This document shows, piece by piece, positions 9,215 through 18,154 of a stretch of 64,000 bases of DNA. Source of the stretch: Endozoicomonas sp. SCSIO W0465. Lineage in GTDB: Bacteria > Pseudomonadota > Gammaproteobacteria > Pseudomonadales > Endozoicomonadaceae. The notes under the pieces were generated by a model. It searched no databases and was not told the origin of the DNA. It saw nothing but the letters and a program-made list of their open reading frames with translations. The translations under genes were made by a program, and so were the position numbers. The DNA is taken from contig NZ_CP092417.1 of NCBI RefSeq assembly GCF_023716865.1, positions 6,556,501-6,620,500 of the forward strand. The letters are read 5' to 3'. Within the stretch, counting starts at the first letter, position 1. Each line of letters begins with the position of its first letter.

Positions 9215-10243
9215 TTAACTGGCGTGAGCGACCGGGAAACGATCACGGGTACGATTGGCGTAAGCCACCAGCGCCAGCATGATGGGTACTTCAACCAATA
9301 CACCAACCACTGTCGCCAGTGCAGCTCCGGAGTTCAGGCCAAACAGACTGATCGCTACGGCAACGGCCAGTTCAAAGAAGTTGGAAGCACCAATCATCCC
9401 ACCAGGTGCGGCAATGCTGTGCGGTTCTTTCCACTTGTACATCCAGTAGTAGGCAATAGCGAAGATGAGTATTGTCTGAATAATTAACGGGATAGCGATC
9501 AGTACGATATCGACAGGATTGGCCAGAATCCGTGGTGCCTGAAAACCAAACAGCAGCACTACGGTCAGGATCAAACCGAGGATTGATAACGGTTTTACCC
9601 GGTGGCCAAAGCTCTGTAACGCCTGCTCAGAGTGCAGAAGCTTTCGGGTTATCAACCCAGCCAGTAACGGGATAATGATAAATAGTACGACGGAAAGAAA
9701 GAGCGTACTCCAGGGTACGATAACATCGGTAACTCCCAGCAGAAACGCAGCTATCGGTGCAAAAGCCACCACCATCACCAGATCATTAACCGCCACCTGA
9801 ACCAGTGTGTAATTGGCATCACCACGGGTCAGCTGACTCCAGACAAAGACCATGGCGGTACAGGGCGCCACACCCAACAGGATCATTCCGGCAATGTATT
9901 CGTCACCAAGCTCTGGTGAAATAAGACCGGTAAAACTACCGAAAAAATAGCGAATAAACAGAATTGCCAGAAGCGCCATGGTAAATGGCTTAATCAACCA
10001 GTTGACGGTCAGCGTGACAATCAGACCTTTTGGACGACGATGGATGTTTTTTACCGCGGTAAAGTCAATCTGCATCATCATCGGATAAATCATCAACCAG
10101 ATCAGCACTGCAATGACAAAATTAATGCTGGCGTACTCCCAGCTTCCCAAGGTGGTAAAGAGTGATGGAAACAGTGTTCCACCAACCAGCCCGGCCACCA
10201 TGGCCAGAGCCACCCAGACACTTAAATAACTCAAGTTACGCAC
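9215..10243 (-). CDS. acr3: Acr3-family arsenite efflux carrier with IS-derived 5' end
   Basis: About 342 aa and ten predicted membrane segments. The signature GVAPCTAMVFVWSQLTRGD (conserved Cys of Acr3 TM4) and FFELAVAVAISLFGLNSGAALATVVGVLVEVP (TM9 Glu region) are present. Acr3 exports arsenite across the inner membrane. The open frame starts at GTG 10241-10243, but bases 10230-10243 belong to the terminal repeat of an IS4-type element. Native coding begins at 10229 (...YLSVWVALAMVAG). The original start codon and ribosome site are lost, and the first residues MRNLS come from the IS. No good ribosome site precedes the GTG, so expression may be poor or IS-driven. Confidence 0.9.
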   Translation of the reverse strand: MRNLSYLSVWVALAMVAGLVGGTLFPSLFTTLGSWEYASINFVIAVLIWLMIYPMMMQIDFTAVKNIHRRPKGLIVTLTVNWLIKPFTMALLAILFIRYFFGSFTGLISPELGDEYIAGMILLGVAPCTAMVFVWSQLTRGDANYTLVQVAVNDLVMVVAFAPIAAFLLGVTDVIVPWSTLFLSVVLFIIIPLLAGLITRKLLHSEQALQSFGHRVKPLSILGLILTVVLLFGFQAPRILANPVDIVLIAIPLIIQTILIFAIAYYWMYKWKEPHSIAAPGGMIGASNFFELAVAVAISLFGLNSGAALATVVGVLVEVPIMLALVAYANRTRDRFPVAHAS

Positions 10244-10829
10244 CTTGCTGAAAATCAGCCATTATTGGTGGCATGAAAAATGATCTCATAGAACTTTATT
10301 CTGACTACCTGTTGTCGTCGTCTGGGAAGACCACTGCAACGGGAGTGTCAGAGCTTTTGGATAATGTCTACAGTCATGACCAATTCACCCGATTGCTTTC
10401 AAACAATGAGTTTACCAGTCGTGACTTATGGCTTTACGTTAAACCCGTCGTGCGACAGGTTGAGTGCAGTGATGGGGTTTTGATCTTTGACGATACGATT
10501 CAGGAAAAGCAGTTCAGCAAAGAGAATGCCCTGAACACCTGGCATTTTGATCATACAAAAAATCGCACCGTGAAAGGTATAAATCTGCTCAATGCACACT
10601 ACCATGCCGGAGATGCGTCGATTCCTGTCGCCTATAAATTGATCGAGAAAACCATCCTGTACACCGACTTGAAGACAAAAAAGGTAAGACGATATGCAGA
10701 GCAAACCAAAAATGAAATGATGCGGGAGATGCTGATGATTTGCTGCCATAACCAGCTTATGTTCCGCTATGTCCTTGCAGATAGCTGGTTTTGCTCAAAC
10801 GACAATATGATGTTTATTCGACACGACTG

Positions 10830-12437
10830 GTAACTATTCAGCACTGAGCAAAGGCATATTACAGTAATTCCGAACAGCTCTATGAAGTGATTGATATATG
10901 TCCATTCCCTGTTTTCTGGCAGACGACAAATAGCTGCGAATCCGTGCAAACATAGAACCACCGTCTGCACTCCTGAAGCAGCCTGAGATTTTCTGCTTTA
11001 ACTTGGCCATTCGAACATCCCGCTCACTGCCATTGTTATCGAAGGGAATGGTAAAATCTGACATGAAGCGCAGTGTCTCAGCCTTGAACTCAGTGAGTCG
11101 TTTGAAGAGATTGTAAGCTTTAGTATTCTTGACTTTCTTGCGCTTAAGCTCCTCTCGTTGCTTCTCCATATAGACGACTTCTTTCATTAGAGCCCGCTGA
11201 AGCAACCGGTCATAAATCTTCTCGATTCGTTCACAGACAACACTTGGCATCTGTAGCATACCTATGGTCTTAAAGCCCTTGCAGTAATGCCAGGAAAGCC
11301 TCAGTAGCTTCATCAATCGCAACGCCAGTTGATTGCTGTCCCTATCAACAACACCCAAAAGCTCCCTCAGGTGATGGGCATTGCAAAGTACGTGAGTTGC
11401 CGCATATGCAAAATAGGATTTCCAATGATCATGAACCAGAACGCCTGCAAATGTTAGCAGTATGCCCATCGTGTCCATGGCCTCACGACCTCGCTTTTCA
11501 GACAAGTAGTAGAGCGTCCATTGTTCATCCCGCATAACGTGTAGCCAGTGCAAAGAGCCCTCGGCCCGCATACCCGTTTCATCGGCTCCGGCAACAGACG
11601 ATTCCCGCAAGGCGTCACGAATAACCTCTTCAGTAGAAGCCAGATTTTCATAGGTTCTGGCCACAAAATTGGCGACAGTGCCTGCACTTACACTCATTTT
11701 ATAGAGAGTATTAAAATACTCTGACACGCGCTTAAAAGGCAGGAAATGGTATTGGTTAAGATAGACGGCCATAGCCTGTGTGGCTGAGCCATATTGTGCG
11801 GCAGCGGTAACACCTTCCGGGAATTCAGCCTGATTCCGACAACCACAAGTGCAGATTTTTACTTCAGCTCTATGGGCCGTTACTTCAAATTCACCCGGTC
11901 TCCCTGGTTCAAACACCTGTCGTTCAATATATTTGACCGGCTCACTATCAAGAAGAGACGCCTGACATTTATTGCATTCTTTAACCGGAAGGTACTCAAT
12001 ATAGTCAGGGATATCGACCTGTTTAAGACAAGTGCCCTGATGCCCTTTCTTTCCACCGGCTTTATTACCAGAAGACTGTCTCAGACTTTTAGGATTGGGT
12101 TTTTCATCCGATGGATCGGTATCTTTATCTGCGGAAAGGTCGTCAGAATGATCTGGAGAATTACTGTTTTTACAAGGTTTTTGATAACCATCAGACGATG
12201 GCGGCTTGCTGCTGTTTTGACTGTTCTTGCCAACCTTTTCTTCCAATTCTCGACATCGCTCTTCCAGACAGGCAACTCTCATCCGCAGCTCTGCATTCTC
12301 TTTCAAGAGAATCTCAGCCGACATAGTTGCGGGTAGTTCTGGAATCATGCTGGCGAATATTGTGGAAAAATGGTGCTTAAGAGGATGGTATAAAAATCAG
12401 AAAATTCCAGATTTATGTGGGGGTGCTGAACAGTTAC
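10830..12437 (-). mobile_element. IS66-family element (TnpC-only), copy 1
   Basis: 1,608 bp with terminal inverted repeats GTAACTATTCAGCACTG / GTAACTGTTCAGCACCC. It is flanked by an 8-bp target duplication CACGACTG (10822-10829 and 12438-12445), the size usual for IS66. Only one gene, a TnpC-like transposase, is present; tnpA and tnpB are absent, as in the ISBst12 subgroup. It is inserted in an IS4-type transposase gene. Four further copies are in the window. Confidence 0.95.
10834..12348 (-). CDS. IS66-family transposase (TnpC)
   Basis: 504 aa, start MIPELPATMSAEILL. The N-terminal leucine-zipper-like segment (ENAELRMRVACLEERCRELEEKV) precedes SQNSSKPPSSDG, a typical IS66 motif. Next come a zinc-binding region (ECNKCQA...CTCGC) and a DDE core including AGADETGMR, LVHDHWKSY and NNGSERDVRMAKLKQKISGCFRS. 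It appears intact. It differs from the other copies by one residue noticed (DKDTDPS versus DKGTDPS). Confidence 0.95.
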   Translation of the reverse strand: MIPELPATMSAEILLKENAELRMRVACLEERCRELEEKVGKNSQNSSKPPSSDGYQKPCKNSNSPDHSDDLSADKDTDPSDEKPNPKSLRQSSGNKAGGKKGHQGTCLKQVDIPDYIEYLPVKECNKCQASLLDSEPVKYIERQVFEPGRPGEFEVTAHRAEVKICTCGCRNQAEFPEGVTAAAQYGSATQAMAVYLNQYHFLPFKRVSEYFNTLYKMSVSAGTVANFVARTYENLASTEEVIRDALRESSVAGADETGMRAEGSLHWLHVMRDEQWTLYYLSEKRGREAMDTMGILLTFAGVLVHDHWKSYFAYAATHVLCNAHHLRELLGVVDRDSNQLALRLMKLLRLSWHYCKGFKTIGMLQMPSVVCERIEKIYDRLLQRALMKEVVYMEKQREELKRKKVKNTKAYNLFKRLTEFKAETLRFMSDFTIPFDNNGSERDVRMAKLKQKISGCFRSADGGSMFARIRSYLSSARKQGMDIYQSLHRAVRNYCNMPLLSAE

Positions 12438-12572
12438 CACGACTGTAATAAACATTTCCTGATGGCGATGAAGTCAAACCGCAAGGTATCCCTCAGTCTG
12501 GACGACAAATTACAAGGCCGTTCACAGCGTATAGATACTGTTGATTTTTCAGAAGATAAGCCTGTACAAGGG

Positions 12573-13184
12573 CTAAGTTACCGTTAATGGTTGGAAGCAC
12601 CAATGTTCAGTAATTCTGCTGATCAACCGGCCAACAGTTAATTTTTTTGCTGCCGTCAGTTCTCGCCTCCAGGCCAGATAATGGGGAAGGTAACGAGTTG
12701 CAACCCCTTGGAATACGCCGCCAATCCAGCGTTTTAAATGACTGTGATAAGAATTTACAGTCTGGATGTGGTAGATGCCTTCAACAACATGTTGACCTGC
12801 TGATGTCACCAGCTCCTTGAAGACAAATCCAAGCTTGTCAGCAAGTTTTTCGTGAGCGAGGTGTGCATCCGCACAGACCGTGGCCTGTATCGATATGCGG
12901 CCATTTAAATGCCTGCACAATTCATTAGCACTTTCGTTTTCTAATACACCGTCAACGGTATTTCGATTACGGTCCCGAGCCACCATTACCGGGACTTTTC
13001 GGGCTTTGTTGGGATCATTACCCCGCTTTCGGGTTGGCCGTGGAAGGCCTTCTCTTTGCCCTTTGAAGGATTCACGGAAAAATGTTTCATCAAGCTCAGT
13101 AATGCCACAAAGCTCTTCTGCTTGATCATTATTAATCACTTCAAGAAAGCGGTGACGCCTGCGTATTCTGGTTAACTTGAACAC
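12573..13184 (-). pseudogene. IS1595-family (ISSod11-like) transposase, 5'-truncated
   Basis: The C-terminal two thirds (204 codons) of an ISXO2-type transposase: GITELDETFFRESFKGQ (first catalytic Asp), CADAHLAHEKLADK (second) and VNSYHSHLKRWIGGVFQGVATRYL (third region). The N-terminal zinc ribbon and helix-turn-helix are missing where an IS21-type end begins near 13184. The gene end abuts the truncated IS4 copy. It is a different subgroup from the IS1595 transposase at 30640. Confidence 0.85.
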
Positions 13185-13239
13185 CTATTCTGTTTCATTT
13201 GAACACCCTGAACTCCTTACACATTGCCCAGTGTGATTT

Positions 13240-13995
13240 TTAGACCAGGTGTTCAACTGCGTCCAATTTTCCAAGCTTTTTGCGCATGGATTCGCCTTTG
13301 AGTTCAATCCGGTGGGCATTGTGCATAAGCCGGTCAAGAATGGCGTCGGCCAGAGTTTCATCACCAATGCTGGCATGCCACTTCCGGGTGGGCAATTGAC
13401 TGGTAACCAACGTGGAACCTTGCTCGTGCCTGTCATCCATGACTTCCAGCAGATCGTTCCTTTGTTGCTGCGTCAGTGGTTCCAGGCCCCAGTCGTCCAG
13501 AATCAGCAAGTCTACTTTTGCCAGTTGTTTCAACTGCCTGCTGTAGCTGCCATCACCGTGGGCAAGGATCAGTTCATCCAGTAGCCTGGACATCCGATAG
13601 TACCGGACACTGTAGCCTTTCAGACAAGCCATGTGCCCAAGGGCGCAGGCCAGGTAGCTCTTACCGGAACCACAAGGTCCGGTGATCAACAGGTTCCTGT
13701 ACCGGTCAAGCCAGCCTCCTCCAGACAGGCTGGCCATCTGGTTCTGTTTGAGACCTCTGGGGTGTTCATAGTCAATGTCGTGTATCCGGGCAGCCAGTTT
13801 AAACCGGGCGCTTCTGAGCAGCCGAGCCAGACGTTTATTGTTTCGCTCTGTTTCTTCCTGCTCAGTAAGCAACGACAGTCGTTCTTCAAAGCTAAGGCTA
13901 CTGTAGGTGCCCGGCTGGTCCAGCTGTTGATTGAGGGCATCTGCCATTCCGGTCAGTCGCAGTGACCTAAGGCGAGCCAGTGTTTCATTGATCAT
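13240..13995 (-). CDS. istB: IS21-family helper ATPase IstB
   Basis: 251 aa, MINETLARLRSLRLTGMADAL. AAA+ ATPase with Walker A GPCGSGKS and Walker B LLILDDWG, followed by SQLPTRKWH and the DRLMHNAHRIEL motif of IstB/DnaC-like proteins. It assists IstA in target selection. The ORF is intact and lies 50 bp downstream of the istA reading frame. Confidence 0.95.
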   Translation of the reverse strand: MINETLARLRSLRLTGMADALNQQLDQPGTYSSLSFEERLSLLTEQEETERNNKRLARLLRSARFKLAARIHDIDYEHPRGLKQNQMASLSGGGWLDRYRNLLITGPCGSGKSYLACALGHMACLKGYSVRYYRMSRLLDELILAHGDGSYSRQLKQLAKVDLLILDDWGLEPLTQQQRNDLLEVMDDRHEQGSTLVTSQLPTRKWHASIGDETLADAILDRLMHNAHRIELKGESMRKKLGKLDAVEHLV

Positions 13996-14047
13996 GTTCG
14001 CCTCCGGTTATTGATAGCAAATAGCGCCACGAATATTTTCGTGATCA

Positions 14048-15531
14048 TCATGCAAGGGACCTGTCGTTTGTTTTAACTGTGGCTCCAATGGCATCAGGTC
14101 TTTGCCTGACTGGAGGATTGATCGGACATTTTTTAACCGATAACCCCCGATGTTCCTGGCATGGGCAGGCGCAGGCGTTGTTGAGTCGTTCAGTTCCATA
14201 TTCCCGCTGCAGGTTTAGCAGCCCCAATGAAGCTCGATAGGCTTGTTCAGGATGCTCCTTGCTATCCAGCAGTGATTGAATAAAACAATAGACTTCCTGA
14301 CCAATGTCGTTAGCCCAGTTAAGTAAACGCTCAGGCGTCCAATCCTGATGGTGACGATGTCGTTCCGGCATATGAACTGCTAACGTCGTAAATCCACGTG
14401 TGTGCTTGCGAGCGTGGCTGGCCACCACTTTACCGTTAGCGTAGATCGTGACGCAGTGCTCAGTCGCCTGTACTTCTACTTCCTGCCTGCCTGCAAGCTG
14501 ATGGGGAACCGAGTAGGCGTGCCCCTTGCAGATAATATGATAATCCACATTCACCCGGGCCTTGATAAACTCAGCGAACACAAAAGATTGCTTCGGCAGT
14601 GGCTTGAGGGCTGGTTCATCCAGTTGTTCAAACGCACTACGTCGCGTTCCTGGCAACTGCTTAAAGGGCTTCAGGTTCAGTTCGATTAACAGCTCACGTA
14701 TCCGCAGGTTCAGCTCTGCCAGGGTAAAGAACATTTCATGACGAAGCCTGGCCAGTATCCACCGCTCCACTACCTGTACACCGACTTCTGCTTTGGCCTT
14801 GTCTTTGGGTTTGTAGGGGCGTGCCGGAATGACTGCCACCTGGTAGTGACAAGCCAGGTGCTGGTATGATGGGTTGAGATCCGGCTCGTACCGACAGGCT
14901 TTGATAACTGCGCACTTTGGGTTGTCTGGCACAACAATTTCTGGCACCCCACCAAAGAACTCAAAGGCCCGTTCATGAGACCCCAGCCAGTCCTCTGTTT
15001 TTTGTGACAGAGTCGCTTCAGCGTAGGTATAGTTGGACGCTCCCAGCACTGCCACAAATATCTGGGCATTGTGGGCAATTTCGCCGGTGTCCGGGTTGAT
15101 GATTGGCATGGTTGGCCCGGCATAATCAACAAATAACTTTTCACCTGCATTGTGCAGCTGTCGCATAGATCGCTTTTGACAACCACGCCACTGATTGTAA
15201 CGGTGACAGTACTGGGCATAGCTGTAGGCATTGAGGGGGTGGGCCTGACAGTATTCTTCCCAGAGTCGTTGTTTGGTCACTTCCTTGCGCTTCAGTTCCT
15301 GATGCACCTCAGCCCAGTCAGGATCAATCAACCCTTTTCGATTGGCTATCGAGGCATCGGGAAACAGCGCCTGAATAAGCTCAGGCTCAGATATATCCTC
15401 TGCCAGGGGCCAGCTTAATTCCGATTCCTGAAAGGCCTTAACGTAGTTGGATACCGTCCCCACACTGACCCGTACACTGCGGGAAATTTGTCGGAAGCTG
15501 AGTTGGCTGCCAAACCGCATCCGGAGTATTT
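14048..15531 (-). pseudogene. istA: IS21-family transposase IstA, 5'-truncated and frameshifted
   Basis: About 490 residues. Helix-turn-helix (SFRQISRSVRVSVGTVSNYV) and rve integrase core (KLFVDYAGPTMPIINPDTG..., IVVPDNPKCAV) are recognisable. The 5' end is cut by the IS1182-type element at CTAG 15532 (EILR upstream of MRFGSQ is the last surviving residue run). Near 14165 the frame shifts: after LNLQREYGTERLNNACA the expected C-terminus (ARNIGGYRLKNVRSILQSGKDL) continues in another frame. Nonfunctional. Confidence 0.85.
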
Positions 15532-15535
15532 CTAG

Positions 15536-16546
15536 GAGGCTGTCCGAGAACTAGCTATTGAAAAAACGAAAGCTTCAGCATTTTCTTGGCTGATCAAATA
15601 TTGACCTAAATTTAGCCTGTTTTGGGGTAAAAATTGCGTTTTTTACCCTTTTGCTTGCCTTTATGCTGCCATTTTAAGCCTTTTTGCTTCTTCAAGACGG
15701 ATTGATCCCGTTGAAACCAATTTGACAATTTTTTTGAAATTATAAGCACTGCAGACCAGTGAAAATTCTCCAGCCACTTTTTCCTTACCCCGGACACTGA
15801 ACCCTCTGAATCCTGAGTTCTTGATTTGGCCAAAAGGCGGTTCCGCAATCACCTTGCGACGCTCATAAACCGCTTTGGCCTCTTTGGTTTCCATTTTGCG
15901 GTTCATCGCCTGGCGTATGGCTTCGTGGCGGTCTGTGCGAATCACTTTCCCCGGGTCTTTGTTGTCGTCACCACTGCACCTTTTACGTAACGGGCAATCC
16001 CGGCAGATATCTTTACTGACGCGGTAGCTTTTGTGTTTTGCTTTGCTAGCCGTGTTATAAATCAGCTTCTCACCGGCAGGGCAGGTAAAGCTGTCGTCTG
16101 CTTCATGGTAAATAAAATCCGCTTTGACAAACTTTCTGTCAGAGTCTTCCAGTCCCTCTGTTGCAGGCTTCTCCTGTCGATCCGTAGCCATGTAAGCGTC
16201 AATGTTCGCATCATCAAACGCTTGCAGGTTGGGCCCTGAGTAATAGCCATTATCCTCACTCATTTTGCCAATGGACGCGTTATCTGTTGCTTCTGCAATG
16301 GCTTCAAGTGCAGGCTTTACTTCCTGCTTGTCATTGGCATGCTGGCTGATGTGCTGGCCAACAATGATACCATTATCGCTGTCGACGCTGATCTGGGCGT
16401 TATAACTGTACTGATAGCCACTGCCTTTTTTACCCATGATCCTGGCATCATGATCAGCAAAGCTGATTTGCTTTTTGTCGTCTATCGGCTTATCGGGATT
16501 CAGGGCCTGTTCCCGTTCTTCAAGCGCTTTTTTGGCCTCCTGGATT
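15536..16546 (-). mobile_element. IS1182-type element copy 1, truncated by IS66
   Basis: The terminal repeat GAGGCTGTCCGAGAACTAGC follows CTAG at 15532-15535, as in the two full copies at 31460 and 33178. Only 1,011 of 1,714 bp remain before IS66 copy 2 starts at 16547. The missing half is not on the other side of that IS66, so it was lost or moved elsewhere. Confidence 0.85.
15661..16546 (-). pseudogene. IS1182-type transposase, 5'-truncated
   Basis: The C-terminal part of the transposase (from ...EAKKALEEREQALNPDKPIDDKKQISFADHDARIMGKK to EAKRLKMAA). The first ~215 residues are missing. It has SGDDNKDPGK where the other copies read SGDNKDPGK (three extra bases). Confidence 0.85.
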
Positions 16547-18154
16547 GTAACTATTCAGCACTGAGCAAAGGCATATTACAGTAATTCCGAACAGCTCTAT
16601 GAAGTGATTGATATATGTCCATTCCCTGTTTTCTGGCAGACGACAAATAGCTGCGAATCCGTGCAAACATAGAACCACCGTCTGCACTCCTGAAGCAGCC
16701 TGAGATTTTCTGCTTTAACTTGGCCATTCGAACATCCCGCTCACTGCCATTGTTATCGAAGGGAATGGTAAAATCTGACATGAAGCGCAGTGTCTCAGCC
16801 TTGAACTCAGTGAGTCGTTTGAAGAGATTGTAAGCTTTAGTATTCTTGACTTTCTTGCGCTTAAGCTCCTCTCGTTGCTTCTCCATATAGACGACTTCTT
16901 TCATTAGAGCCCGCTGAAGCAACCGGTCATAAATCTTCTCGATTCGTTCACAGACAACACTTGGCATCTGTAGCATACCTATGGTCTTAAAGCCCTTGCA
17001 GTAATGCCAGGAAAGCCTCAGTAGCTTCATCAATCGCAACGCCAGTTGATTGCTGTCCCTATCAACAACACCCAAAAGCTCCCTCAGGTGATGGGCATTG
17101 CAAAGTACGTGAGTTGCCGCATATGCAAAATAGGATTTCCAATGATCATGAACCAGAACGCCTGCAAATGTTAGCAGTATGCCCATCGTGTCCATGGCCT
17201 CACGACCTCGCTTTTCAGACAAGTAGTAGAGCGTCCATTGTTCATCCCGCATAACGTGTAGCCAGTGCAAAGAGCCCTCGGCCCGCATACCCGTTTCATC
17301 GGCTCCGGCAACAGACGATTCCCGCAAGGCGTCACGAATAACCTCTTCAGTAGAAGCCAGATTTTCATAGGTTCTGGCCACAAAATTGGCGACAGTGCCT
17401 GCACTTACACTCATTTTATAGAGAGTATTAAAATACTCTGACACGCGCTTAAAAGGCAGGAAATGGTATTGGTTAAGATAGACGGCCATAGCCTGTGTGG
17501 CTGAGCCATATTGTGCGGCAGCGGTAACACCTTCCGGGAATTCAGCCTGATTCCGACAACCACAAGTGCAGATTTTTACTTCAGCTCTATGGGCCGTTAC
17601 TTCAAATTCACCCGGTCTCCCTGGTTCAAACACCTGTCGTTCAATATATTTGACCGGCTCACTATCAAGAAGAGACGCCTGACATTTATTGCATTCTTTA
17701 ACCGGAAGGTACTCAATATAGTCAGGGATATCGACCTGTTTAAGACAAGTGCCCTGATGCCCTTTCTTTCCACCGGCTTTATTACCAGAAGACTGTCTCA
17801 GACTTTTAGGATTGGGTTTTTCATCCGATGGATCGGTACCTTTATCTGCGGAAAGGTCGTCAGAATGATCTGGAGAATTACTGTTTTTACAAGGTTTTTG
17901 ATAACCATCAGACGATGGCGGCTTGCTGCTGTTTTGACTGTTCTTGCCAACCTTTTCTTCCAATTCTCGACATCGCTCTTCCAGACAGGCAACTCTCATC
18001 CGCAGCTCTGCATTCTCTTTCAAGAGAATCTCAGCCGACATAGTTGCGGGTAGTTCTGGAATCATGCTGGCGAATATTGTGGAAAAATGGTGCTTAAGAG
18101 GATGGTATAAAAATCAGAAAATTCCAGATTTATGTGGGGGTGCTGAACAGTTAC
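16547..18154 (-). mobile_element. IS66-family element copy 2, without target duplication
   Basis: 1,608 bp, same ends as copy 1. The left flank is CCTGGATT (inside IS1182) and the right flank GAAAATTA (inside an F-box/WD40 gene). The flanks do not match, unlike the other four copies, so this copy probably formed by recombination between two IS66 elements, with loss or exchange of the flanking DNA. Confidence 0.92.
16551..18065 (-). CDS. IS66-family transposase (TnpC)
   Basis: 504 aa, apparently intact and virtually identical to the copy at 10834-12348 (this one reads DKGTDPS). Same leucine-zipper-like N-terminus, SQNSSKPPSSDG motif and DDE core. Confidence 0.95.
   Translation of the reverse strand: MIPELPATMSAEILLKENAELRMRVACLEERCRELEEKVGKNSQNSSKPPSSDGYQKPCKNSNSPDHSDDLSADKGTDPSDEKPNPKSLRQSSGNKAGGKKGHQGTCLKQVDIPDYIEYLPVKECNKCQASLLDSEPVKYIERQVFEPGRPGEFEVTAHRAEVKICTCGCRNQAEFPEGVTAAAQYGSATQAMAVYLNQYHFLPFKRVSEYFNTLYKMSVSAGTVANFVARTYENLASTEEVIRDALRESSVAGADETGMRAEGSLHWLHVMRDEQWTLYYLSEKRGREAMDTMGILLTFAGVLVHDHWKSYFAYAATHVLCNAHHLRELLGVVDRDSNQLALRLMKLLRLSWHYCKGFKTIGMLQMPSVVCERIEKIYDRLLQRALMKEVVYMEKQREELKRKKVKNTKAYNLFKRLTEFKAETLRFMSDFTIPFDNNGSERDVRMAKLKQKISGCFRSADGGSMFARIRSYLSSARKQGMDIYQSLHRAVRNYCNMPLLSAE

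Larger units (their letters stand above)
10230..12571 (+). mobile_element. IS4-family element copy 1, 3'-truncated and interrupted by IS66
   Basis: The left end CTCAAGTTACGCACC matches the inner end of the complete copy at 38628-39734. The element retains 600 bp (10230-10829), then an IS66 insertion, then 126 bp (12446-12571). It is then cut off at the junction with an IS1595 remnant. The IS66 insertion duplicated CACGACTG. The left end lies inside the 5' end of acr3. Confidence 0.85.
10273..12571 (+). pseudogene. IS4-family transposase, interrupted and truncated
   Basis: The N-terminal 185 residues (MKNDLIELYSDYLL... to MMFIRHD) are at 10273-10829, and the frame resumes after IS66 at 12446 (NKHFLMAMKSNRKVSLS... 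to KPVQG). Acidic motifs seen are LIFDDTIQEK and YVLADSW. The C-terminal part with the third catalytic residue (YEKRWKVEVFHKTLK, seen in the 38 kb copy and matching the IS4 Y-x2-R-x3-E-x6-K signature) is missing. Nonfunctional. Confidence 0.85.
13184..15531 (-). mobile_element. IS21-family element, truncated at the istA end
   Basis: Carries istB and most of istA. Near the istB-side end, direct copies of TTGAACACC/TTTGAACACCC occur around 13184-13208, consistent with the repeated terminal motifs of IS21 elements. The istA end is cut at 15532-15535 (CTAG), where a truncated IS1182-type element begins. The outer boundary near 13184 is approximate. Confidence 0.75.

Noticed and set aside
10241..10243. 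Treating the GTG as an undisputed native acr3 start
   Set aside because: The same bases form the end of an IS4 element elsewhere in the window, so they are not original to acr3.
11794..12336. 180-codon ORF opposite the IS66 transposase (also at 17511, 33304, 37150, 56443)
   Set aside because: It recurs only because the IS66 sequence recurs; it is the complement of TnpC and contains no independent signal.
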